Assembly (NCBI GenBank): GCA_004195025.1
Contig: SGBB01000009.1
Coordinates: forward strand, 24,832 to 88,831
Reading direction: 5' to 3'
Length of the DNA: 64,000 bases
Source: Candidatus Acidulidesulfobacter diazotrophicus
GTDB lineage: Bacteria > SZUA-79 > Acidulodesulfobacterales > Acidulodesulfobacteraceae
In this document: positions 56,739 to 64,000 of the stretch, one piece after another
Position numbering within the stretch: the stretch's first letter is position 1
Layout: the number at the start of each line of letters is the position of its first letter
Position numbers and translations under genes: made by a program
The notes under the pieces: model-generated
What the model was told of the DNA's origin: nothing
What the model saw: only the letters and a program-made list of their open reading frames with translations
Databases searched by the model: none

Positions 56739-57251
56739 ATGGATACTAAAAAAGAAGAAAATTCATTAATTCTGATAACAAAAAACTTACTTATAGGTTT
56801 AAAAACTACTTTAACTACATTTTTTCAAAAACCTGTAACATTTCAGTATCCGAGAGAAAGACTTAAATTAGCTGAACGGTTTAGAGGTGTCCCAAAACTT
56901 AACATTAATAAAGATAATTCCTTAAGGTGCGTAGCTTGTATGTTATGCCAGACGGTTTGTCCTTCGGAAGCTATCAAAATTAAACTCGGATATGTAGATT
57001 ATGGAAACAAACATGAGCTTACCGAGAGGCAAAAACAAAATAAAAGTCTTGAAAAACTTGAAAATAATATTTACAATGACGGGAGAAGGCATCCTGAAAC
57101 ATTTGAAATTGATTTACTGAGATGTATATGCTGCGGATATTGTGAAGAAATTTGTCCCGAAGAGGCAATTAGTATGTCGGATAAGTTTGAATTTGGATTT
57201 TATACTAGAGATGAAGGGGTCTTTGGAATAGATAAACTTATAAAACTTTAA
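56739..57251 (+). CDS. nuoI: NADH-quinone oxidoreductase subunit I
   Basis: NuoI carries the N6a and N6b 4Fe-4S clusters that link NuoG to NuoB. The 170-residue protein has two ferredoxin motifs, CVACMLCQTVCPSEAIKI and CICCGYCEEICPEEAI, after a membrane-associated N-terminal helix with VTFQYPRERL. The fourth cysteine and the following Pro are intact in both motifs. Confidence 0.96.
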   Translation: MDTKKEENSLILITKNLLIGLKTTLTTFFQKPVTFQYPRERLKLAERFRGVPKLNINKDNSLRCVACMLCQTVCPSEAIKIKLGYVDYGNKHELTERQKQNKSLEKLENNIYNDGRRHPETFEIDLLRCICCGYCEEICPEEAISMSDKFEFGFYTRDEGVFGIDKLIKL

Positions 57252-57298
57252 TTTATTATATTTATTATATACAATAAAGCAAATTTGCGAGGTTAATT

Positions 57299-57796
57299 TT
57301 GGAAGCTCTTTTTTATATTTTTTCAGTCATTGCAATTGTTTCTGCGTTGATGGTAATACTGGTTAAGAATCCATTAACTTCAGCATTATACATCATTTTG
57401 TGTTTTTTTGCACTGGCAGGATTTTATATACTTCTTAATATGCAATTTTTGGCTGCTATGCAAATCATGGTTTATGCAGGCGCAATCGCTGTTATTATAG
57501 TTTTAGTTATAATGCTGCTTAACTTAGCTAAAATTAAAGGCGCGATTAAAGATTTTCATCAAATAGTTATAAGTATAATAGCTATCGGATTATTGGCTTT
57601 AGAAGTTATATTATATCTTAACGCTGCGGGCGAGAAAAAGCCCACGGGCATTTATACAAATGCAGTAATTAATAAAATAGGCAATACCCAAATTATAGGA
57701 GAGTTCTTATTCACTAAGTATGTCTTTCCGTTTGAAGTAGCTTCTATTTTGTTGCTGGTTGCAGTTATAGGCGCTTATATTTTTGCTAAAAAATAA
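57299..57796 (+). CDS. nuoJ: NADH-quinone oxidoreductase subunit J
   Basis: NuoJ (ND6) is a five-helix membrane subunit near the quinone channel. The 165-residue protein contains VKNPLTSALYIILCFFALAG and MQIMVYAGAIAVIIVLVIML, typical of the family. The start is a TTG at 57299 with a GAGG about 6 bases upstream. The C-terminal half is less conserved, as usual. Confidence 0.93.
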   Translation: MEALFYIFSVIAIVSALMVILVKNPLTSALYIILCFFALAGFYILLNMQFLAAMQIMVYAGAIAVIIVLVIMLLNLAKIKGAIKDFHQIVISIIAIGLLALEVILYLNAAGEKKPTGIYTNAVINKIGNTQIIGEFLFTKYVFPFEVASILLLVAVIGAYIFAKK

Positions 57797-57888
57797 ATTT
57801 AGCATAACATAATTCTAACTTATAAAACATCAAATAAATAAAGTAATAAAATAAAATAATACAAATTTATAAATCGGAACTTAAAAAT

Positions 57889-58188
57889 ATGAATGTAAAT
57901 GATTATTTAATAGTGGCAACAATTATATTTTGTATTGGCGCGTTAGGTGTTTTGATAAGAAAAAATCTTATAACTATTTTTTTAAGTTTAGAATTAATGT
58001 TTAATGCCGCAAATTTAGGTTTTGTTGCTGTTTCCGAATATTTAAATTTAATTAGCGGAGATATTTTTGTTATATTCATTATGGTTGTTGCCGCTGCTGA
58101 AGCAGCAATTTTGTTAGGAATCGCTATCGCTTTTTATAGAGAAAAAGGAACAATAAATATAGATGATGCAAATGAATTAAAATTTTAG
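57889..58188 (+). CDS. nuoK: NADH-quinone oxidoreductase subunit K
   Basis: NuoK (ND4L) is a three-helix membrane subunit. The 99-residue protein has the conserved glutamates in helices 2 and 3 (LSLELMFNAANL and VAAAEAAILLGIAIAFYR). The length is exactly typical. Confidence 0.95.
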   Translation: MNVNDYLIVATIIFCIGALGVLIRKNLITIFLSLELMFNAANLGFVAVSEYLNLISGDIFVIFIMVVAAAEAAILLGIAIAFYREKGTINIDDANELKF

Positions 58189-58396
58189 ATAAATATAATC
58201 TATTAATCTTTTCATATTTTTAAATTCTTTTATTAATTTAAAAATTTAAATAATAATAAGATATTAAAAACAAATACTTGTATTTTATAATTAAAACATT
58301 ATTATTTTTTCGGAAAATATTTGTTCAATAATATATTTAGTGACTAATATAAATTAATATAAAATTAATATAATTTTAAAAGGTATATTATATTAT

Positions 58397-60280
58397 ATGA
58401 ATTCAAAAGACTTAATAGTTTGGCTTATTCCTTTTTTCCCGCTGTTAGGCGCAATTTTATGGGGAGTATTCGGAAAGTATTTCAAAAATTACTCCGGATA
58501 TTTAGGAAGTATATTTATTATAATTTCATTTATACTTTCAGTCATTATATTTTTTATTGTTGCTTATGGGCATGGCTTTACTTCTATTCTTTATCAATGG
58601 ATTGATGCTTCCTATTTTAAGGTAAATGTATCAACTACAATTGACAGATTATCCGTAATAATGTTAGTTATGGTCACGGGTATAAGCGCCTTAGTTCATA
58701 TTTATTCAATTGGCTATATGAAAGACGATAAAGGTTTTGCGAGATATTTTTCTTATATGAACTTATTTGTTTTTTCAATGATAATGCTGATTATGGCAAA
58801 TAACTTTCTGTTATTGTATGTATTTTGGGAAGCTGTCGGATTATGTTCATACGTTCTTATAGGTTTCTGGTATGAAAAAAAATCTGCGGTAGATGCAGGC
58901 AAAAAAGCTTTCATTGTTAATAGAATTGGCGATTTTGGATTTGCATTGGGAGTTATGCTGATATTTATAACTATCGGCACATTAAATTATTCCACTGTTT
59001 TTTCCGATATACATACATTACCTCCTTATTTAATTACAACTATTGCTTTACTGCTGCTTGCCGGAGCAGTCGGTAAGTCTGCGCAATTTCCGCTTCATGT
59101 ATGGCTGCCCGACGCTATGGAAGGACCAACTCCTGTCAGCGCGCTTATACATGCTGCAACTATGGTAACAGCAGGAGTGTATCTTATAGCAAGATGCCAC
59201 ATTATATTTTCTTATTCTCCGGATGCTTCAAATGTAGTATTAATAATCGGAGGTGTTACTGCTTTCATTGGCGCCTTCAGTGCTTTAACTCAATTTGATA
59301 TAAAAAGAATAATTGCTTATTCTACTATCAGTCAGATAGGCTATATGTTTATGGCAGTGGGTATAGGATCTTATGCCGCGGGAATGTTTCATTTATTATC
59401 GCATGCTATATTTAAAGGACTTTTGTTTTTGACTGCAGGCAGCGTAATGCATGGAATGAGCGGGGAGTTAGACCTGAGAAAAATGGGCGGCTTATATTCA
59501 AAAATGAAAATAACAGCTATAACATTTATCGTGGGAGGGTTAGCATTATCGGGTATTCCTCCTTTTTCAGGATTTTTCAGCAAAGATGCAATACTGGCTG
59601 ATTTATTTAATAAAGGAGATTATTTTTTCTGGATTATCGGCGTGCTTGTGGCTTTTATGACAGCATTCTATATATTCAGGCTTATTTTTAATGTTTTTTT
59701 CGGAGAATCTCATGTTGATAAAGATTTACATGTTCATGAATCTCCAAAAATTATGACTATACCTTTAATAATACTTGCTTGTTTAGCAAGCATATTCGGT
59801 TTTATCGGGTTTCCGCCATTTAACCATTCTATATTTTATAAATTTATAAATAAAGATTTTGCAAACTCATTTAATTTTGCTCCCGTTGTAAATAATTACC
59901 CGTGGTATTTGCTAAGCGCAATTTCTGTAGTTGCCGGTTTAGGCGGAATATATATCGCCTATGTTTTTTATATAAAAAAATCATTTGATCTTGAAAAACT
60001 TAAAAATAAATTTAAACCTATATATGATCTTTCATATAACAAATTATACGTTGATGAGATATATGATTTTTTAATAGTGACCCCCATGAAAAATTTTGCT
60101 ATTTTTTTATGGAGAATCGTAGATATTTTGATTATAGACGGAGCAGTTAACGGCATAGCGCAATATGTAAGTATTACTTCGTCAAAAGTAAGGAAATTGC
60201 AAAACGGAATGCTTGTGAGCTATATTGTTACATTAACTGTCGGAGTTATAGCGCTTTTAGCTTATTATTTTGCAAGATAA
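58397..60280 (+). CDS. nuoL: NADH-quinone oxidoreductase subunit L
   Basis: NuoL (ND5) is the distal antiporter-like pumping subunit with the long lateral helix. The 627-residue protein shows FFPLLGAILWG, IYSIGYMKDD, WEAVGLCSYVLIGFWYEK, PDAMEGPTPVSALIHAATMV and LSGIPPFSGFFSKDAIL. The C-terminal amphipathic helix plus last membrane segment are present. A 208-base AT-rich gap with no identifiable site precedes it. Confidence 0.96.
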   Translation: MNSKDLIVWLIPFFPLLGAILWGVFGKYFKNYSGYLGSIFIIISFILSVIIFFIVAYGHGFTSILYQWIDASYFKVNVSTTIDRLSVIMLVMVTGISALVHIYSIGYMKDDKGFARYFSYMNLFVFSMIMLIMANNFLLLYVFWEAVGLCSYVLIGFWYEKKSAVDAGKKAFIVNRIGDFGFALGVMLIFITIGTLNYSTVFSDIHTLPPYLITTIALLLLAGAVGKSAQFPLHVWLPDAMEGPTPVSALIHAATMVTAGVYLIARCHIIFSYSPDASNVVLIIGGVTAFIGAFSALTQFDIKRIIAYSTISQIGYMFMAVGIGSYAAGMFHLLSHAIFKGLLFLTAGSVMHGMSGELDLRKMGGLYSKMKITAITFIVGGLALSGIPPFSGFFSKDAILADLFNKGDYFFWIIGVLVAFMTAFYIFRLIFNVFFGESHVDKDLHVHESPKIMTIPLIILACLASIFGFIGFPPFNHSIFYKFINKDFANSFNFAPVVNNYPWYLLSAISVVAGLGGIYIAYVFYIKKSFDLEKLKNKFKPIYDLSYNKLYVDEIYDFLIVTPMKNFAIFLWRIVDILIIDGAVNGIAQYVSITSSKVRKLQNGMLVSYIVTLTVGVIALLAYYFAR

Positions 60281-60418
60281 AAATTAAACTTCAAATACAA
60301 TACTAAATATTAATTTCATATAGCAAAGCAAGTTTATTGTTTAGTTTATTATTATAATGATAAATATTTAAAACTTAATTAAATTAATAAATATGTTATT
60401 TATTTAATAGGAAAATCT

Positions 60419-61960
60419 ATGAGTATTTTTTTAAAGTATATTTTATCTATAATAATTTTTTTCCCGCTATTATCAGCCCTTATGCTGGTTTTTATAAATA
60501 AAAAAGCGGAAGGTTTATTGAGAAACCTTGCCACTATTTTATCTCTGGCAGAATTCGTAATTTCTATTTTTTTATTTATATATTTTAAATCAAATACATA
60601 TCAATTTCAATTTGTAGAAAGATTCAGCTGGATTCGCGAATTTGGGGCAACGTATTTTCTCGGCATAGACGGCGTAAGTTTATTTTTGATATTGCTTACG
60701 ACTTTAATGACATTTATAGCATTATTATCAAGCTATAAATATATTAAAGAACATGTAAAAGAATTTGTGATTTTAATGCTTGTACTTGAAACATTTATGC
60801 TTGGGGCTTTTGCTTCTCTAGATATTCTTTTATTTTATTTGTTCTGGGAGTTTATGCTTATACCTATGTATTATATTATAGGAATATGGGGCACGGGCAG
60901 GAAGGTTTATTCAGCGGTCAAATTTATTTTATATACTCTGGCAGGTTCGCTTATAATGCTTTTCGGTCTAATTACAATATTTATATTGCATTATAACCAG
61001 ACTGGCAATTTCACATTTAATTTATTAAAGCTTTACCATACAAATATCCCTTTAACGCTGCAGATAATTTTATTTATAGCGATATTTTTAGGATTTGCCG
61101 TAAAGATACCTCTTTTTCCATTTCACACATGGCTTCCGGATGCTCACACAGAAGCACCTACGGCAGGAAGCGTTATTCTTGCCAGTGTACTTCTTAAATT
61201 TGGTATTTACGGTTTTTTCAGATTTGCAATCCCTTTGATGCCAGAAGCGTCTATTTTACTTACGCCCGTTATACTTGTCCTTGCAGTAATCAGTATAATT
61301 TACGGAGCATTAGTTTCAATAGTTCAAAAAGATTTAAAAAGATTAGTTGCTTTTTCAAGTGTATCGCACATGGGTTTTATAGTGCTTGGATTGTTTGCAA
61401 TGACGGCAGTCAGCGTTGACGGTTCAGTTCTTCAAATGATTAATCACGGCATATCTACTGGAGCGCTTTTTCTTTTTGTAGGAATGCTTTACGAAAGAAG
61501 TCATACAAGACTAATTGCAGATTTTGGGGGTTTGGCTAAAAAAGCTCCAATTCTTGCTGCTTTATTTATGATAGCGGTTTTATCATCAGTCGGTTTGCCT
61601 GGATTAAACGGATTTGTCGGGGAATTTTTAATTTTAGTAGGGTCATTTAAACAATACACTATATTTACTATATTTGCAACGAGCGGTATTATTTTTACGG
61701 CAGTCTATTTATTATGGATGTTCCAAAGGGTTATGTTCCAGAATATTACAAATAAAAATAATGAAAATTTTAAAGATATGACTTTAAGAGAGATAATGAC
61801 CGTTTTACCGTTAATTTTATTAATGTTTTTTATAGGATTATATCCGGATGTACTTCTGAGCAGAATAAATCCAACGGTTGTACATTTTGTGAATATAATA
61901 GAACATAATAAATATGCTTACAATCTAATTAAAGCAAAAATGGGGTTATTCAATGCTTGA
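60419..61960 (+). CDS. nuoM: NADH-quinone oxidoreductase subunit M
   Basis: NuoM (ND4) is an antiporter-like pumping subunit. The 513-residue protein shows FLGIDGVSLFLILLTTLM, FYLFWEFMLIPMYYIIGIWG, FHTWLPDAHTEAPTAGSVIL and VGLPGLNGFVGEFLIL, with the conserved membrane Glu and Lys residues in these segments. The start of nuoN overlaps its end by 8 bases. The ATG has AGGA about 9 bases upstream. Confidence 0.97.
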   Translation: MSIFLKYILSIIIFFPLLSALMLVFINKKAEGLLRNLATILSLAEFVISIFLFIYFKSNTYQFQFVERFSWIREFGATYFLGIDGVSLFLILLTTLMTFIALLSSYKYIKEHVKEFVILMLVLETFMLGAFASLDILLFYLFWEFMLIPMYYIIGIWGTGRKVYSAVKFILYTLAGSLIMLFGLITIFILHYNQTGNFTFNLLKLYHTNIPLTLQIILFIAIFLGFAVKIPLFPFHTWLPDAHTEAPTAGSVILASVLLKFGIYGFFRFAIPLMPEASILLTPVILVLAVISIIYGALVSIVQKDLKRLVAFSSVSHMGFIVLGLFAMTAVSVDGSVLQMINHGISTGALFLFVGMLYERSHTRLIADFGGLAKKAPILAALFMIAVLSSVGLPGLNGFVGEFLILVGSFKQYTIFTIFATSGIIFTAVYLLWMFQRVMFQNITNKNNENFKDMTLREIMTVLPLILLMFFIGLYPDVLLSRINPTVVHFVNIIEHNKYAYNLIKAKMGLFNA

Positions 61961-63518
61961 TTTATCACAAATGTATAGCGAATATTTTTTAGAAAAAAGT
62001 TTATTGAGTGTAATGCCTGAAGCGGTACTAATAATTTTTGCTTTTATTATTTTATTATTAGGACTGTTTAAGAGTATAAAGAACGGCGAAAATTCTTATT
62101 ATATCGCTTTAATAGGGATTGTGTTTTCTTTTCTTTATCTTTTTATATTATCTAATCATACAATACATGGTTTTTACGGTTCAATTATTTTCGATAAATT
62201 TGATGTATTTTTCTTTACTGTAATATTATTATCCGGTTTTCTTACTGTTTTATTATCAAAAAATTATTTTGATACGCGTAATGTTCTAATACCTGAATAT
62301 TACAGTCTTGTTTTGTTTTCTATTTCCGCAATGATGCTTCTAGTGTCATCAGTTAATCTTATTATGATTTTTCTGTCAATTGAATTTATGTCTATAGCTG
62401 CGTATATTTTAACAGGTTATTTAAAGGGCGAATCAAGAAGTACCGAAGGTGCTATGAAATATTTTATACTAGGTACTTTTGCTTCAGCTTTTTTCTTATT
62501 CGGGTCTGTTTTTATATATGCTGCGACAGGGCATTTAAATTTATATAAAATACATAATTTTATATTTCGGCAAAGCTTTAAAGTTCATTACGTCTATAAT
62601 TCGCATACTTTTTTAGCAATAGGATTAGTTCTTTTATTAGTTGGTCTAGCATTTAAAATGTCCTTATTTCCTTTTCATGCGTGGACACCTGACAGCTACG
62701 ACGGAGCACCTACGCCTGTTACAAATCTTATGGCAACAGGAATAAAAGTTGCAGCCTTCGGTATATTTATTAGAGTTTTTACTTCTATATATAGTTTTAA
62801 TATATTAAATTTCTATAATATTTTATGGATTTTAGCCGTGCTGACTATGACATTTGGTAATTTTGCCGCATTATTGCAGACTGACTTAAAACGTCTTATA
62901 GCTTATTCTTCTATTGCACAGGCAGGTTATATATTAATGGGAATTATTGCAGGCGGCTATTACGGTATATCTGGAACTTTATTTTATTTGTTGGCATATA
63001 TTTTTATGACTGCAGGCGCTTTTGGTATTGTCATTATGTTTGAAAATTTAAAATTAGCTTCAGTTGATATAAAAAGCTATTACGGTTTTGGATTTAAATA
63101 CCCGCTTACCGCAGCAGCATTTTCTTTTTTTCTTTTGTCGTTGGCTGGAATACCGGTAACGTCTGGTTTTATGGGAAAATTTTTTGTATTTTCCGCTGCT
63201 ATTAAATCAGGATATTACTGGCTTGTTTTTATAGCTATATTAAATAGTGCATTTGCAGCATATTATTATATTAAAATAATTGTTAAAATGTATATGGTAG
63301 ATAATCAGTCCAATAATAATTCTATCGCTGATGTAATTAATAATTCAAATGTAACCGTAAATAACGGTCAAATGGAAATTATAAAAGAAAATCATGTAAC
63401 TTCTGCTTTAGTTATAGTAATAATTCTATGCCTAATTTTTACTTTATTACTCGGCGTATTTCCGCAGCCGTTTATCAATTTTGCAGCTAAATCGGTAACA
63501 TCATTGTGGAACATATAA
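61953..63518 (+). CDS. nuoN: NADH-quinone oxidoreductase subunit N
   Basis: NuoN (ND2) is the third antiporter-like pumping subunit. The 521-residue protein shows SIEFMSIAAYILTGYLKG, PFHAWTPDSYDGAPTPVTNLMA and LAGIPVTSGFMGKFFVF. Between the last two helices there is a hydrophilic Asn-rich insertion of about 30 residues (about 449-480). It ends the complex I operon; its stop overlaps the ispE start by 13 bases. Confidence 0.96.
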   Translation: MLDLSQMYSEYFLEKSLLSVMPEAVLIIFAFIILLLGLFKSIKNGENSYYIALIGIVFSFLYLFILSNHTIHGFYGSIIFDKFDVFFFTVILLSGFLTVLLSKNYFDTRNVLIPEYYSLVLFSISAMMLLVSSVNLIMIFLSIEFMSIAAYILTGYLKGESRSTEGAMKYFILGTFASAFFLFGSVFIYAATGHLNLYKIHNFIFRQSFKVHYVYNSHTFLAIGLVLLLVGLAFKMSLFPFHAWTPDSYDGAPTPVTNLMATGIKVAAFGIFIRVFTSIYSFNILNFYNILWILAVLTMTFGNFAALLQTDLKRLIAYSSIAQAGYILMGIIAGGYYGISGTLFYLLAYIFMTAGAFGIVIMFENLKLASVDIKSYYGFGFKYPLTAAAFSFFLLSLAGIPVTSGFMGKFFVFSAAIKSGYYWLVFIAILNSAFAAYYYIKIIVKMYMVDNQSNNNSIADVINNSNVTVNNGQMEIIKENHVTSALVIVIILCLIFTLLLGVFPQPFINFAAKSVTSLWNI

Positions 63519-64000
63519 GATATTCTTATTTAGCCCCTGCTAAAGTAAATTTCATTTTAAAAATCGGCGAAAAAAATCCTGCCAATAATTTACATAATAT
63601 TTTTTCAATAATTAGAAGAATATCAATTTTTGACAAAGTAACATTTGAAATAAATGAAGATAGAAATAAATTAAAAAATATACCGGGAGAAGCTGTTGCT
63701 ATCCAATTGACTAAAAAAGAATTACAAGAATATACAGAAATTCTTGAAAAAGAGCTGTCAACTGATAAAAATTTAATCATTAAAGCTTCTAATTTATTTT
63801 TTAATACAATTAATTTAAAAAATAAATATATAAACGCTATTATTGAAAAAAATATTCCTATGCAGGCAGGTTTAGGCGGCGGATCAAGCGATGCGGCTGG
63901 AATGCTTAATATTTTAAATAAAATATACAATAATCCGTTAAATTATAATGAATTGAATAATATTGCAATAAAATTAGGCTCCGATGTGAGCTTTTATTTA
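63506..64000 (+). CDS. ispE: 4-diphosphocytidyl-2-C-methyl-D-erythritol kinase IspE, N-terminal part
   Basis: IspE phosphorylates CDP-methylerythritol in the MEP isoprenoid pathway (GHMP kinase family). The visible 165 codons begin at GTG 63506, inside the nuoN 3' end, and contain YLAPAKVNFILKIG and the ATP-binding loop MQAGLGGGSSDAAGML. The rest lies beyond the window. The usual RxDGYHEL segment is altered to KNPANNLHNIF. The position after nuoN is probably chance read-through or operon extension; isoprenoids are needed for quinone tails, a possible link. Confidence 0.9.
   Translation, partial: MEHIRYSYLAPAKVNFILKIGEKNPANNLHNIFSIIRRISIFDKVTFEINEDRNKLKNIPGEAVAIQLTKKELQEYTEILEKELSTDKNLIIKASNLFFNTINLKNKYINAIIEKNIPMQAGLGGGSSDAAGMLNILNKIYNNPLNYNELNNIAIKLGSDVSFYL

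Noticed and set aside
63526..63930. 134-codon open frame on the minus strand at the window end
   Set aside because: Antisense to ispE, which has clear GHMP kinase motifs on the plus strand.

Overview
The window is a very AT-rich stretch (by eye roughly 70-75% A+T, not counted) from a Gram-negative bacterium. Genes for lipid A synthesis (lpxD, fabZ, lpxA, lpxI, lpxB, waaA), lipid A flipping (msbA), lipoprotein export (Lol), outer-membrane protein assembly (bamA, Skp/OmpH) and lipoprotein acylation (lnt) show an outer membrane. The order rplU-rpmA-obgE-proB-proA-nadD-rsfS, a phoH-pgpH-ybeY-dgkA block, use of lpxI and a c-heme chemoreceptor recall AT-rich Deltaproteobacteria/Desulfobacterota. 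That placement is inference; there is no rRNA or other decisive marker here. I saw no insertion sequence, CRISPR array, prophage or tRNA.

Layout. Bases 1-25432 run on the plus strand: the 3' part of murJ, phoH-pgpH-ybeY, a DgkA-PAP2 fusion, mazG, lnt, prfB (with a programmed +1 frameshift), a possible structured RNA, lysS, and then an envelope cluster lolC/E-lolD-bamA-ompH-lpxD-fabZ-lpxA-lpxI-lpxB-msbA-waaA. Bases 25584-39842 run on the minus strand. In transcription order they are rplU, rpmA, obgE, proB, proA, nadD, rsfS, a LapB-like TPR protein, gpmI, rluD, pgeF, coaE, then a degenerate GGDEF protein and rho. Bases 40342-64000 are plus strand again: a PAS histidine kinase and an NtrC-type regulator, a c-heme methyl-accepting chemotaxis protein, acsA, pepA, a complete membrane and Q-module complex I operon (nuoABCD, an unusual oxidoreductase, nuoGHIJKLMN), and the 5' part of ispE.

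The most notable system is the complex I operon. Where nuoE and nuoF are expected there is one 634-residue protein. It joins the C-terminal 4Fe-4S domain of NuoF to a GltD/NfnB-like Fe-S/FAD/NAD(P)H oxidoreductase. The classical FMN/NADH domain and the NuoE thioredoxin-like subunit are absent from the operon, and NuoG carries a full set of eight ferredoxin-type cysteines. This suggests a complex I with an alternative electron-input module.

Other points of interest are a chemoreceptor with a periplasmic CxxCH heme site, a four-cysteine insertion in its HAMP region and a G8 tract at its ribosome binding site; a kinase/phosphatase fusion for lipid phosphorylation; asparagine-rich insertions in several conserved enzymes; a 19-bp tandem repeat between lpxI and lpxB; a 27-bp perfect palindrome after coaE; and a GC-richer hairpin element that has a second, shorter relative upstream of phoH. 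Many genes lack a clear Shine-Dalgarno sequence, while others have a strong one.
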